Shown: one piece after another, positions 26,584 through 35,436 of the stretch
Position numbering within the stretch: the first letter of the stretch is position 1
How the letters are laid out: each line of letters opens with the position of its first letter
Source of the DNA: Armatimonadota bacterium
GTDB lineage: Bacteria > Armatimonadota > Zipacnadia > JAUWAU01
Assembly (NCBI GenBank): GCA_030601885.1
Contig: JAUWAU010000013.1
Span: 87,357 to 151,356 of the forward strand
Reading direction: 5' to 3'
DNA: 64,000 nt
Program-made: the position numbers and the translations under genes
Notes under the pieces: model-generated
What the model was told of the DNA's origin: nothing
Seen by the model: only the letters and a program-made list of their open reading frames with translations
The model's database searches: none

Positions 26584-27483
26584 ATGCCGTTGGTAACATC
26601 GGGGGAGCTCATGAAGGACGCCATGAAGCGTGAATACGCCGTGGGGGCCTTCAATGCCATCAACATGGAGACCGCCCAGGCCATCGTGGCGGCTGCCCAT
26701 GCCGAGAAATCGCCGCTGATCCTGCAGGTCACGGAGACCACGCTGAAGTACACTGAGCCTGAGCCTCTTGTGGCGTGTATCCACGAGCTCATCAAGGAGA
26801 GCACGATCCCGGTCGCGCTGCACCTGGACCACGGCCGCAGCTTCGAGATCGTCATGCGGTTCCTCCGCATGGGCTTCAGCTCCGTCATGATGGACGGGTC
26901 GCTGCAGGAGGACGGCAAGACGCCGCGCACGACCGAGGAGAACCTCGAGGTCACCCGCCAGGCCGTCGAGGCGGCCCACGCGCTGGGGGTGTCGGCCGAG
27001 GGCGAGATCGGCCGCCTCGGCCAGGTGAGCGACGAGCAGTCCGAGGAGATCCTCACCGACCCGGAGGAGGCCGCCCAGTTCGTCGAAGCCACTGGCGTTG
27101 ACCTCCTCGCCGTGGCCATTGGCACCACGCACGGGCTCTACAAAGGGACGCCGAAGATCTACACCGACCGCGTGGCGGAGATCCGAGAGCGCACAGATAT
27201 GCCGCTGGTGATGCACGGTGGCACCGGTGTCCCGGACGAGGACGTCGTCGAGGGCGTCAAGAACGGCATCCGGAAGATCAACATCGACACCCAGATGCGC
27301 GTCGCCTGCCACGAGGCGCTGTGGAAGATAATGAACGAGATCGAGGGAGAGTACAAGCAGGCCGACGCCGCCGGCGAGCCGCGGAAGTACGACATCCGCC
27401 GCCTCCTGGCCCCGGCGCGCGACGCCATCCAGGAGGTCGTCGCCGAGAAGATGCGCCTGTTCGGCTGCGCTGGCAAGGCCTGA
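26584..27483 (+). CDS. fba: Class II fructose-bisphosphate aldolase family protein
   Basis: 299 residues of the zinc-dependent aldolase fold, cleaving fructose 1,6-bisphosphate (or tagatose bisphosphate). It has GAFNAINMETAQAIV, the catalytic ALHLDHGRSFE (Asp82 and zinc ligand His83), GFSSVMMDGS, EGEIGRLGQV, AIGTTHGLYKG and LVMHGGTGVPDE. The ATG has GGGGAGG upstream; a longer reading lacks support. Class II members with this length can also be tagatose or ketose-bisphosphate aldolases, so substrate choice is not settled. It stands alone. Confidence 0.92.
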   Translation: MPLVTSGELMKDAMKREYAVGAFNAINMETAQAIVAAAHAEKSPLILQVTETTLKYTEPEPLVACIHELIKESTIPVALHLDHGRSFEIVMRFLRMGFSSVMMDGSLQEDGKTPRTTEENLEVTRQAVEAAHALGVSAEGEIGRLGQVSDEQSEEILTDPEEAAQFVEATGVDLLAVAIGTTHGLYKGTPKIYTDRVAEIRERTDMPLVMHGGTGVPDEDVVEGVKNGIRKINIDTQMRVACHEALWKIMNEIEGEYKQADAAGEPRKYDIRRLLAPARDAIQEVVAEKMRLFGCAGKA

Positions 27484-27523
27484 CCATCAACTCACAGACC
27501 ACACGCCGCACTTGTAGCGCAGG

Positions 27524-27667
27524 GATGCCGATCCCCGCCGGCCTTTGCCGTTCGCCCTTCCTGTAGCCGGTCACCTGTGGGCCGGCGTCTTTGCTGTCTG
27601 TCCTTTCGCCGTCGCCCTTCTGTCGTGCCTCTGCGCTGACCACCGACCACTAACCACCAACCACTGC
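27524..27667. repeat. Composite intergenic repeat, copy B
   Basis: The 266-nt gap after fba has no gene. It holds GCCTTTGCCGTT (27541-27552) after a GATCCCCGCCGG segment, a stretch rich in CCTTTCGCC-type units, and a run of GACCAC units (27636-27667). A shorter copy with the same order lies at 60250-60299, and the GACCAC part recurs at 21788. It looks like a dispersed noncoding repeat. Confidence 0.5.
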
Positions 27668-27749
27668 CTTCCATCCACACGTACCTATCATGAATGTCCC
27701 CAGAATTCCCACGGCGAATTCATCGTGTCCCGGGAATCCCGGGGGCTCG

Positions 27750-28298
27750 CTAGAACTTCATGATCACGAGGTCATAGTCCGGGAGACGGAGACCATCGAA
27801 ATCGCGGTCGGAGGTCACGAAGGTCCTGGCCCGGGCACGCTGCGCAAGCGCCAGATGGAAGGCGTCCCTTGGCCGCAGACCCTCGCGCACGAGGTGCTGC
27901 AAGGCTCCCCTGACGAGTGAGCGCATGTCTGCGCTCATAGCCCCAAAGAAGCGCGCGCCTGGCCAGGCCAGCAAGTCCCCGGTGAAGCTCTCGATCTCCT
28001 TCCGATATGGGTCGAGCACATCTGGGTCCCGTCTCACCCCGCTTGCCGTCGGCTTCCGTCCGTCGTTGTCTCTAGCGTACCATTCGCAGAATAGCCCCCA
28101 CCAGATCTCGTCTACTGCGAGTGTCGTTAGAACTACGGTGACTCCCGTCTCCAGGAGCTCCCTGAACAGCTCACGGGCGCTCTCAAAAAGGTCGTGTCCC
28201 TCAAAGGAGAACGAGATCACGAAGTTCGCGTCCAGATACGCGGGCGACGGACATTCGAAGCCCACACCTGGAGAGAACCGCCGCACGTCCACCGGCAT
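27750..28298 (-). CDS. PIN-domain ribonuclease
   Basis: 182 residues with a complete PIN active site: Asp23 in YLDANFVISF, Asp63-Glu64 in AVDEIWWG, Asp145 in RPRDAFHLALA and Asp164/Asp166/Asp168 in TSDRDFDGL. PIN proteins are magnesium-dependent RNases, often VapC toxins. No VapB-like antitoxin is next to it. Instead it starts 6 nt after the TIR gene, with GAGG inside that gene's end, so the two are co-transcribed. This makes it more likely an effector or partner in the TIR module than a classic toxin, though a VapC-like role remains possible. Confidence 0.85.
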   Translation of the reverse strand: MPVDVRRFSPGVGFECPSPAYLDANFVISFSFEGHDLFESARELFRELLETGVTVVLTTLAVDEIWWGLFCEWYARDNDGRKPTASGVRRDPDVLDPYRKEIESFTGDLLAWPGARFFGAMSADMRSLVRGALQHLVREGLRPRDAFHLALAQRARARTFVTSDRDFDGLRLPDYDLVIMKF

Positions 28299-28304
28299 GG
28301 CCCG

Positions 28305-29114
28305 TCAGTCCTCAGGGTAGTAAAGATGATTCGGATCGAACCCGGGCCCCGCTTGGTACCTGCCAACCATCCGATCGAAGAACGCCCGTGCCTCGTTGCA
28401 TTGCATCTCCAAGGGGGCTACGTCGCCGGGGCGAGTGTCGTCCGGTCTTCGCCTGTCGTCGAGGTCAGACAGCGTGCGGACCGCACCGGAACCGCTGCCC
28501 AGCACTTCCGCGAGCTCCCGGCCCTCGTCCCTCCCCGCGGGCGAGAAGTTGCCGGCGCGGAGCCAGTCTGTTCCCGCCAGGTCCACTTCGCAGCCCGCAC
28601 GCTCCAGCCACTGCGCCAACCGGTGCCTGTCCTCGGAGCTGCCCTTGAACCTCAGCACGTGACGCCCCGCGATGTCGCTGAACGGCCTCAGCTCACCCAG
28701 TTCCACGATGACAGTTCGCTTTGGATGGCTAGCGAACGCCATGCCAGCCTCGAAGAGAACGTTCGGCCGTGCCTGCGGGGTGAGTTTGCCCTCGTAGTCG
28801 GGGTCGTCGGCGCTCAGGAGTTCCTCGCGGAGCTTGGCCTCGTCGTCACCGCTCACGAGGACCACTACTGCCCGCGCCATCCCGAAGGCGCAGTCGAGCA
28901 CTTCGCCGATGTAGGGCGATGCTTTGCCGGTGGCAGCCACTGCCTCGCTCCGCTCGATCACGCGCAGGCCTATGGTCCGCAGGAACTCACACATGGCCTT
29001 GCGCGCCGCCGTGTCGCGCCCGTGGACGACGAACACAGCCCTTGCGTCGGGGGCGCCTGGGCCAGCCCCCTGGTCGGCGCTCTCACCTTCGGTCCCGGTG
29101 GACTGCTGCTGCAT
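28305..29114 (-). CDS. TIR-like nucleotide-binding protein (PF10137 type)
   Basis: 269 residues. Residues 26-176 are the TIR-like domain of the Cap12/PF10137 kind: AVFVVHGRDTAARKAMCEFL, PYIGEVLDCAFGMARAVVVL, PNVLFEAGMAFASHPKRTV with the catalytic-type Glu122, and LRPFSDIAGRHVLRF. Such domains degrade NAD+ in defence systems once activated. Residues 180-269 form an unfamiliar C-terminal region that could sense or bind a partner. No cyclic-nucleotide synthase or Argonaute is nearby. The ATG has GGAGG. The PIN gene follows 6 nt later. Confidence 0.82.
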   Translation of the reverse strand: MQQQSTGTEGESADQGAGPGAPDARAVFVVHGRDTAARKAMCEFLRTIGLRVIERSEAVAATGKASPYIGEVLDCAFGMARAVVVLVSGDDEAKLREELLSADDPDYEGKLTPQARPNVLFEAGMAFASHPKRTVIVELGELRPFSDIAGRHVLRFKGSSEDRHRLAQWLERAGCEVDLAGTDWLRAGNFSPAGRDEGRELAEVLGSGSGAVRTLSDLDDRRRPDDTRPGDVAPLEMQCNEARAFFDRMVGRYQAGPGFDPNHLYYPED

Positions 29115-29340
29115 CGTCTGCCTCCTCCTCTCCCGCTCTCGTACGGGCGCAACGGGGTCACACCTACACTGTCAACTTACGCCGGCTCCGAGCTTGCCCT
29201 TAACCTCCGCCAGCGCTGCTCCCAGCCCCCCGGTCCCACTCAGCCCTCATACGTCGGCAAACCCGTCCGCTAATTCCGGGCACAGCATACGTGACTCCTG
29301 AGGCCGCCCCCGGTGTTCTCCCATTCCGGGAGCCGGTGCG

Positions 29341-29799
29341 TCACGCGACCGCGTGCGGATCCTCGGGACGCCGCTTCTTCGCCTTCGCCAGCAGCTCCAG
29401 CCGCTCCGGCGTGCTGCGCTCGGGATGCTCCTCAAAGAAGGCGCGCAACGCATTGTGTATGCCCTCTTCGGCCAGCACGGAGCAGTGCCGCTTCTGAGCC
29501 GGGAGTCCGCCGAGGGCGTCAGTGACTGCCTTGTTCGTCACCCGCAGCGCCTCATCTATGGTCATGCCCTTGATGATCTCGGTCATTATCGAGCTGCTCG
29601 CTATCGCCGCGCCGCAGCCGAAGGTCTTGAATTTGATGTCAGTGATCCGGTCATCGTCGTCAATGCGCAGCGTCATCCGCATGACGTCGCCGCACACCGG
29701 ATTCCCCACCTGGGCCACCGCGTTCGCGTTCTCGACCTCTCCCATGTTGCGGGGATTCATGAAGTGGTCCATGACCTTGTCAGTGTACATGGTTGACAT
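29341..29799 (-). CDS. iscU: Iron-sulfur cluster scaffold IscU/NifU
   Basis: 152 residues. Scaffold on which [2Fe-2S] clusters are built from sulfur delivered by IscS. The three cluster cysteines are present: Cys36 (NPVCGD, with Asp38), Cys62 (TFGCGAAIASSS) and Cys106 (KRHCSVLAEEG). The tail after residue 125 is longer and basic compared with Escherichia coli IscU. ATG 29799 has GGGGGAG upstream. It follows iscS by 25 nt. Confidence 0.96.
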   Translation of the reverse strand: MSTMYTDKVMDHFMNPRNMGEVENANAVAQVGNPVCGDVMRMTLRIDDDDRITDIKFKTFGCGAAIASSSIMTEIIKGMTIDEALRVTNKAVTDALGGLPAQKRHCSVLAEEGIHNALRAFFEEHPERSTPERLELLAKAKKRRPEDPHAVA

Positions 29800-29824
29800 C
29801 GCGTTTCTCCCCCGGTTGGGAGGC

Positions 29825-30994
29825 TCACTCACTGCCCGCCGGCACCATCGGCGACATCTCACGAAGACGCGTTACGATGCCCGGCAGCGCCTCGATGACC
29901 GTGTCGATCTCTTCTTCGGTATTGTCCTTGCCAAGGGTGAGCCGCAGCGAGCCGTGGGCGACTTCGTGCGGGAGGCCTATGGCAAGCAGCACGTGCGAAG
30001 GCTCCAGGGAGCCCGACGTGCAGGCTGACGCACTCGAGGCGGCTATGCCCAGGGAATCCAGCAGCAGCAGCATGCTCTCGCCCTCAACATAGTCGAAACA
30101 GAAGCTGGCGCTATTGTCGAGCCGCCGTGTGGGGTGCCCAGTGAGACGCGCACGCGGGATCTTCTCCAGAACGGAACTGATGAGCTTGTCACGGAGCGCG
30201 CGTATCGCCTTGGACTCCTCGCCGGCATGGGTCCGCATGCGCTGGACGGTTGCTGCCAGCCCCACGATCCCGGCCACATTCTCCGTTCCGCTGCGCAGCT
30301 TACGCTCCTGCCCCCCACCGTCCACGAGTGGTTGGAGGCGCACGCCGCGTCGCACATATAGGGCGCCAACGCCCTTCGGGCCGTATATCTTGTGCGCCGA
30401 CAGCGATAGTAGGTCCACGTTCAGCTCGTCTACAGATGTCGGCATGCGGCCGAAAGTCTGCACCGCATCGGTGTGAAAGACGACGCCTGCTTCCTTGGCG
30501 ACAGCCGCCAACTCAGCGATGGGCTCGATGGTGCCGATCTCGTTGTTGGCGTGCATTATGGCGACGAGGATTGTGTCATCGCGGAGGGCGAGACGCAGGG
30601 ACTCAATGCTGACGACTCCATCCTCATCCACCGGCAGATAGGTGATGTCGAAGCCCTCCCGCTCAAGAGCGTAGCCGGCATGCAGCACGGCATGGTGCTC
30701 GATCGCCGACGTTATGATGTGGTTGCCGTTGTTCCGCTCGCGGAGGACGCGCGCCGCTCCCTTGAGCGCCAGATTGTCGCTCTCTGTGCCACCGCCGGTG
30801 AAAACGACCTCACGCGGCCGAGCACCGAGCGCCTCAGCGACTTGCTCTCGGGCTTCTTCGACAGTACGTCTGGCGTTGTGCCCCAGGGTGTGCAGGCAGT
30901 TCGGATTGCCGTATTCGTCTCCGAGGTATGGCAGCATCGCCTCAAGCACACTCGGATCAACCTTCGTGGTTGCCCCGTGATCCAGATAGATCAT
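29825..30994 (-). CDS. iscS: Cysteine desulfurase IscS/NifS
   Basis: PLP enzyme (389 residues) that extracts sulfur from cysteine for cluster assembly. It has YLDHGATT at the N-terminus, SAIEHHAV, DAVQTFGRMP, Lys202 in SLSAHKIYGPKG (PLP Schiff base) and the persulfide Cys325 in SSASACTSGSLEPSHVL on a long loop, so it belongs to the IscS-like group. It lies 18 nt after the marR gene and 25 nt before iscU; the three form one operon. Confidence 0.96.
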   Translation of the reverse strand: MIYLDHGATTKVDPSVLEAMLPYLGDEYGNPNCLHTLGHNARRTVEEAREQVAEALGARPREVVFTGGGTESDNLALKGAARVLRERNNGNHIITSAIEHHAVLHAGYALEREGFDITYLPVDEDGVVSIESLRLALRDDTILVAIMHANNEIGTIEPIAELAAVAKEAGVVFHTDAVQTFGRMPTSVDELNVDLLSLSAHKIYGPKGVGALYVRRGVRLQPLVDGGGQERKLRSGTENVAGIVGLAATVQRMRTHAGEESKAIRALRDKLISSVLEKIPRARLTGHPTRRLDNSASFCFDYVEGESMLLLLDSLGIAASSASACTSGSLEPSHVLLAIGLPHEVAHGSLRLTLGKDNTEEEIDTVIEALPGIVTRLREMSPMVPAGSE

Positions 30995-31012
30995 GACTTC
31001 GCACTCCTCGCC

Positions 31013-31549
31013 CTATATGTGCGCGCGTTCGGCGCCGAGAATGCGCTGGCTCGCTTCGTTGACCGGGCAGTCGCCTGCGTGCCGTTTGCCGCATCGCAGA
31101 CACGCGCCCTCAATGCTGCGCTCATCCGACAGTGTGGCGGCGATGAACGCCTCAAGGCCTCGGGCCAGCTCCTGCCGCGACCCGGCCGGCATACGCGCCA
31201 GCAGCCGGCTGAGGTGCTTGCGGCGCTCCTGCATGAGACGCCGGGCGAATTCCCTCCCGCGGCGAGTCAGTCTTACGTCCACGACTCGCCGGTCCTCCTT
31301 CCGCTCGGACCTGGCCACGAGCCGCTTCGCCACCAGTTTGTTGACGAGCTGCGTCGCTGCAGGTGGCGAGACCATGAGGCCGTCAGCTATGCTTCGCACG
31401 GACGGGCGCCGATGGAGATACACGTGGCGCAGCACCCGCATCTGCGCAGCCGTCAGTCCGTCGTCCTCTGCCACCGCGGCGCCGGCGATCAGGTCGCGTC
31501 CCGCTATTTGCTGGAGGACCTCAAGGGCTTTTTCGATCCGCTCCACCAT
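31013..31549 (-). CDS. MarR-family regulator with C-terminal Cys/His motif
   Basis: 178 residues. The winged helix-turn-helix core (about 33-105) has RSIADGLMVSPPAATQLVNK as recognition region and the wing KEDRRVVDVRLTRRG. The last 30 residues carry CLRCGKRHAGDC (Cys150, Cys153, His157, Cys161), a possible metal or Fe-S site not found in ordinary MarR proteins. Being first in the iscS-iscU operon, it may sense cluster status much as IscR does elsewhere. A near-perfect palindrome covers its own transcription start. The sensing role is inference. Confidence 0.85.
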   Translation of the reverse strand: MVERIEKALEVLQQIAGRDLIAGAAVAEDDGLTAAQMRVLRHVYLHRRPSVRSIADGLMVSPPAATQLVNKLVAKRLVARSERKEDRRVVDVRLTRRGREFARRLMQERRKHLSRLLARMPAGSRQELARGLEAFIAATLSDERSIEGACLRCGKRHAGDCPVNEASQRILGAERAHI

Positions 31550-31581
31550 GTCAGCCTGTCCCTCTGCTCCCGCCTACATTC

Positions 31582-31610
31582 ATAAGCGACTTATCAATTA
31601 AGTCACTTAT
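31582..31610. promoter_or_regulatory. Palindromic operator of the marR-iscSU operon
   Basis: ATAAGCGACTTA and TAAGTCACTTAT arms (31582-31593 and 31599-31610) pair at 11 of 12 positions around a 5-nt centre. The site lies directly downstream of the -10 box and 33 nt before the marR start, so a dimer bound there would block initiation. Size and AT-rich arms fit MarR sites. Confidence 0.75.
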
Positions 31611-31639
31611 ATTTTAACCAAAACAGGCGCACAATGCAA
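31611..31639 (-). promoter_or_regulatory. Promoter of the marR-iscS-iscU operon
   Basis: On the minus strand TTGCAT and TAAAAT are 17 nt apart. The -10 abuts the palindromic operator, so the first transcribed base falls within it. Confidence 0.65.
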
Positions 31640-31740
31640 CATCAGTTTTGGTTGTCTGACTCACGTTTTGCGTAAACAACTGCCCTCGTGGCGCGTCGCC
31701 CCTGCCCGTATACTGACACTGTGACGCCTTTGCCCGCCAG

Positions 31741-31769
31741 TTGACACTCGGTGAGGCGAAGGATATAAT
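31741..31769 (+). promoter_or_regulatory. Perfect-consensus promoter for lapA
   Basis: TTGACA (31741-31746) and TATAAT (31764-31769) are 17 nt apart, 54 nt upstream of the lapA-like GTG start. It diverges from the marR promoter 100 nt away. Confidence 0.8.
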
Positions 31770-31822
31770 CGGCTCGTCCCCCAGTATCAGCACTCTCCGG
31801 GCACGACAGGAGCGCGCGCCAA

Positions 31823-32089
31823 GTGGCAGAGGAACAGCAAGAGGCAAAGCTGGCGGGAGCAAGAGAGCGGGCCGTGGGCGTCGCCCGCAGTGCGGGCACG
31901 GCTCGCACATTCGTCGCCATGCTCATCGTGCTGCTGACGATCATCTTGATCGTCCAGAACTGGGCGCTCGTGCGCATCAGCGTCTTCGGCATCACCTTCG
32001 ATCTCCCCGGGACGTTGTGGTACGCGCTCCTCTTCGCCTGCGGCGGGCTCGTCGGCGTGTGGTTCGGGGGTCGATGGAGGGCCCGATGA
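31823..32089 (+). CDS. LapA-domain small membrane protein
   Basis: 88 residues of the LapA/DUF1049 kind: two hydrophobic segments (about 28-48, TFVAMLIVLLTIILIVQNWA, and 62-82) separated by VRISVFGITFDLPG, the conserved N-W-x-V-x-x-F turn, and a basic end GGRWRAR. In enteric bacteria LapA works with LapB to control lipopolysaccharide synthesis; here no LapB follows. GTG start with AGGAG upstream. The next gene starts within its stop codon. Confidence 0.8.
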   Translation: MAEEQQEAKLAGARERAVGVARSAGTARTFVAMLIVLLTIILIVQNWALVRISVFGITFDLPGTLWYALLFACGGLVGVWFGGRWRAR

Positions 32090-32751
32090 CCTCGCGCTTC
32101 GGCATCAAGCCTGCGTGCCGGCGGCTGCTTGCATTGCTTGGCACCGGACCACTTCTCGTTATCCCCATATCTCTTCTCGAGTTGGGGGGCGACACCGGCG
32201 TGAGCACACAGATATGGCCAAATGGCACGGCCTATCGCCGCGTGGAGGTGACGGTTGTGGAGCCGAAAGACCGGAAGGGTGCCAAGCAACTGTTCGAAGA
32301 CCACTTCAATGTGCGCCCGCGCCCGGATGCCGATGGGATGCGACTGTCCGCGGAGTGGCGCATCGGGCCGATGGAGAAGCAACGTGGCGCCGTGCTCAAG
32401 CGGACGGGGAGATGGTTCCTCGATATGCGCACGACGTACGAGTTCGAGGAGGAGATCGACCCCAGCCGCCACGCGTTGACGCTGGGCGAGCAGGAGCTTA
32501 CCTTCACGTACGAACTCCAGATGCCCGGAAGAATCGATGGAAGCAGTGTCTACCCGCCGGCCGCGCATGTCGATGGCGGCATCGCCCGGTGGACGTTGAC
32601 TGCCGCCGACGCCCCACTCACGATCAGGGCGACGTCCCGGCAATTCAAGTGCGGCAACGCCACAGCCATTCTCTACATCGCGCTGTGGACTCTCGGATGG
32701 GGCGGCGCCACAATGTACCGCCGCGTGCGCGCCCGGCCCAAGCGCATCTGA
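32086..32751 (+). CDS. Membrane-anchored protein of unknown function
   Basis: 221 residues, not recognised. An N-terminal signal anchor (residues 12-32, LLALLGTGPLLVIPISLLEL), an exported beta-rich region (40-180) with paired strands such as YRRVEVTVVEP and HALTLGEQELTFTYEL, and a C-terminal membrane helix (about 192-212, ILYIALWTLGWGGATMY) with a basic cytoplasmic end. Its ATG overlaps the lapA stop by 4 nt, so it is translated with it and may act in the same membrane process. Confidence 0.7.
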   Translation: MTSRFGIKPACRRLLALLGTGPLLVIPISLLELGGDTGVSTQIWPNGTAYRRVEVTVVEPKDRKGAKQLFEDHFNVRPRPDADGMRLSAEWRIGPMEKQRGAVLKRTGRWFLDMRTTYEFEEEIDPSRHALTLGEQELTFTYELQMPGRIDGSSVYPPAAHVDGGIARWTLTAADAPLTIRATSRQFKCGNATAILYIALWTLGWGGATMYRRVRARPKRI

Positions 32752-32882
32752 GCATACCACCGGCTCGCTCCCGAGAGGAATGCCCCACGCCCCTGCCGAA
32801 TCCTCCTGATGCCACACCCGCATTCGGCCGTCATTTCCTGGCGCGTCTACGCGCCGGTTCCGCCGAAAGGAGTTGAACGCCG

Positions 32883-33956
32883 TTGGCTCAGCAGACCCGT
32901 CCGTCAGCGCTTGTGGATCTACGCAGCGATACGGTGACGAAGCCCACGCCGGAGATGCGCGACGCGATGCGCGATGCCGAGGTCGGCGACGATGTGATGG
33001 GCGAGGACCCGACCGTCCAGCAACTCGAAGCCATGGCGGCGGAGCGCATGGGCATGGAAGCCGGCCTGTTCGTTGCATCCGGTACGATGGCCAACCAGGT
33101 CTGCGTGTGCACGCATACGCGTCGAGGACAGGAGATGATCATCGAGGAGAACGCCCACATCCTGCACTTCGAAGCCGGCACTATCGCCGCCTTCGCCGGG
33201 GTGCAGCCGAAGCCCCTGCCCAGCGTGCGCGGCGCCATGGATCCGGCCGACGTCGAGGCGGCCATTCGGCCCGATAACGAGCACTTCCCCCGTACGGGCC
33301 TCATAACCGTCGAGAATACCCACAATATGGAGGGCGGAGCGGCTGTACCCAAGGAGAACATGGCCGCCGTGATCGACGTCGGCCGACGCCGCGGCATCCC
33401 GGTCCACATCGACGGCGCCCGCATATTCAACGCGGCCATTGCCCTTGGCGTGAGTCCGGGCGAGCTCGTCGCCGGCGCCTCGTCGGTGGCCTTCTGCTTT
33501 TCCAAGGGGCTGGGGTGCCCGATCGGCTCCGTTATCACGGGCTCGCGAGAGTTCATCGCCGAGGCCCGGCGGGTGCGCAAGATGTTCGGCGGGGGGATGC
33601 GACAGGCTGGGGTGATCGCCGCCCCGGCCATTGTAGCTCTCGAGAGCATGGTCGATCGGCTGGGGCAAGACCACGAGCATGCCCGCATCCTGGCGGACGC
33701 GCTGGCCGAGCTTCCGGGCGTGACACTGGACCCGGCAGATGTGCAGACCAACATCATCATCTTCGAGTTCGAACGCGACGACATGGACGCCCAGCAGCTC
33801 GTGGCAGGCATGCGCGAACGAGGGGTGCTCATCAACCCCCGGCCACGCATACAACCCCGCGAAGCTGAGCGCATCCGCGTCGTCACGCATAGCGACGTCA
33901 GCCGCGAGGATATCGACCACGCCGTGGCAGCCTTTCGTGCCGTATTGGCCTTATAA
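32883..33956 (+). CDS. ltaE: Low-specificity L-threonine aldolase
   Basis: PLP enzyme (357 residues) splitting threonine or allo-threonine into glycine and acetaldehyde. It begins [19 protein letters not shown], the family hallmark, followed by [20 protein letters not shown] (Asp and Arg at the PLP pocket) and Lys208 in [12 protein letters not shown] (Schiff base). The TTG start has AAAGGAG at good spacing. It lies 15 nt before pyk. Confidence 0.94.
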   Translation: MAQQTRPSALVDLRSDTVTKPTPEMRDAMRDAEVGDDVMGEDPTVQQLEAMAAERMGMEAGLFVASGTMANQVCVCTHTRRGQEMIIEENAHILHFEAGTIAAFAGVQPKPLPSVRGAMDPADVEAAIRPDNEHFPRTGLITVENTHNMEGGAAVPKENMAAVIDVGRRRGIPVHIDGARIFNAAIALGVSPGELVAGASSVAFCFSKGLGCPIGSVITGSREFIAEARRVRKMFGGGMRQAGVIAAPAIVALESMVDRLGQDHEHARILADALAELPGVTLDPADVQTNIIIFEFERDDMDAQQLVAGMRERGVLINPRPRIQPREAERIRVVTHSDVSREDIDHAVAAFRAVLAL

Positions 33957-33971
33957 GGACGCGCGAGTGTC

Positions 33972-35387
33972 ATGCAGCGCACTAAGATCGTCTGCACCCT
34001 CGGTCCCGCGAGCAGCGACCCCGCTACGGTGCGCGAGCTTATCGCGGCCGGAATGGACGTTGCGCGACTCAACTTCTCTCACGGCACCCACGAGACGCAC
34101 ACCGCCTTGCTAAATATCGTACGCGAATGCGCACTGGAGCTTGAGACGCACGTGGCAGTGCTGCAGGACCTGCAAGGACCGAGGATCCGCGTCGGCACGC
34201 TCCCCCACGAGCCGATGGAGCTGGCTGAGGGCGAGGCTGTGCTCGTCGGCACAGATAATGGCAACCAGGCGCCAAACCGAATCCCCACCACGTACGAAGC
34301 GCTGCCGCAGGATGTGAACGCCGGGGACCGCATCCTCATAGACGACGGCCGCATCGAGCTGCGTGTGTGCCGCGCCATGAGTACGGAGGCCCTCTGTGAG
34401 GTGGTCGTGGGGGGCGAGCTATACTCCCACAAGGGCATCAATCTACCGGGAGTGCGAGTGAGCGCGGCCTCGTTCACCGACAAAGACCGTGCCGATATTG
34501 AGCTCGGTATAGCCTGTGAAGTGGATTACGTGGCGCTGTCGTTTGTTCGGGCGGCAGGCGACATTGCCACCGTAAAGGCCTTTCTGGCGGCCAAAGGTGC
34601 GGATATACCCGTAGTGGCGAAGCTGGAGAAGCCGGAGGCTATTGAGTGCCTGGGGGACATCGTGGAGGTGGCGGACGCCATCATGGTGGCCCGGGGGGAT
34701 CTGGCCGTGGAGGCATCGCCGGAGATGGTGCCCGTTTTCCAGAAGCGCATCATCAGGACGTGCCGGGAGGCGCGCGTGTCGGTGATCACCGCAACGCAGA
34801 TGCTGGAGTCCATGACGGACAACCCGCGGCCGACGCGTGCTGAGGCGTCGGATGTGGCGAATGCGATTTTCGACGGCACCGATGCCGTTATGCTCTCGGG
34901 CGAGACGGCGGTGGGGAAATACCCGGTCGAGTCGGTCGAGATGATGCGCAAGATAGCGCAAGCGGCCGAGACGGCCGAGCTGGCCACCGACCGTGATGTG
35001 CTGCACGCCCGGGGGAAGCTCTCAGTTGCCGATGCCACGGCCCGGGCGGCCTGCGAGGCGGCGCTGGACCTTGGCGCCAAGGCCATCATCGCCTGCACCC
35101 ACTCGGGCTTCACGGCGCAGCTCGCCGCCAAGTGCCGGCCCGGCATGCCCATCATCGCGCCCACGCCCTTCGAGCGCACTGCTCGTCGCGCGGCCCTGTA
35201 CTGGGGCGTGCTGCCGATCACCGTGCCGCCCTATGCCAGCATCGAAGAGATGATGCAGCACATCGACGCTGAGATCGTCAAGACAGGTCTCGTCGCCGCG
35301 GGCGATGTCGTTGTGGTCATCGCCGGCGTGCCCATCGGGCAGACGGGCACCACGAATATGATGCGCGTGTGTCGCGTGGGCGAATAG
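33972..35387 (+). CDS. pyk: Pyruvate kinase
   Basis: 471 residues, making pyruvate and ATP from phosphoenolpyruvate. It has [27 protein letters not shown], the lid domain, [22 protein letters not shown] (metal and K+ site), TATQMLESM and the C-terminal effector domain ending near [15 protein letters not shown]. No extra C-terminal PEP-utilising domain. Fifteen nt after ltaE; KDG kinase and KDPG aldolase follow, so pyruvate-forming steps are grouped. Confidence 0.97.
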   Translation: MQRTKIVCTLGPASSDPATVRELIAAGMDVARLNFSHGTHETHTALLNIVRECALELETHVAVLQDLQGPRIRVGTLPHEPMELAEGEAVLVGTDNGNQAPNRIPTTYEALPQDVNAGDRILIDDGRIELRVCRAMSTEALCEVVVGGELYSHKGINLPGVRVSAASFTDKDRADIELGIACEVDYVALSFVRAAGDIATVKAFLAAKGADIPVVAKLEKPEAIECLGDIVEVADAIMVARGDLAVEASPEMVPVFQKRIIRTCREARVSVITATQMLESMTDNPRPTRAEASDVANAIFDGTDAVMLSGETAVGKYPVESVEMMRKIAQAAETAELATDRDVLHARGKLSVADATARAACEAALDLGAKAIIACTHSGFTAQLAAKCRPGMPIIAPTPFERTARRAALYWGVLPITVPPYASIEEMMQHIDAEIVKTGLVAAGDVVVVIAGVPIGQTGTTNMMRVCRVGE

Positions 35388-35436
35388 TACCACAACGAGA
35401 CTTTGTCATCAGCGCCGGGCCATTCGCGAGGGTACA

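Noticed and set aside
31642..33078. Long open frame on the minus strand opposite lapA and ltaE
   Set aside because: It overlaps well-supported plus-strand genes with promoters and ribosome sites; composition is Arg/Pro/His-rich and no family is seen.
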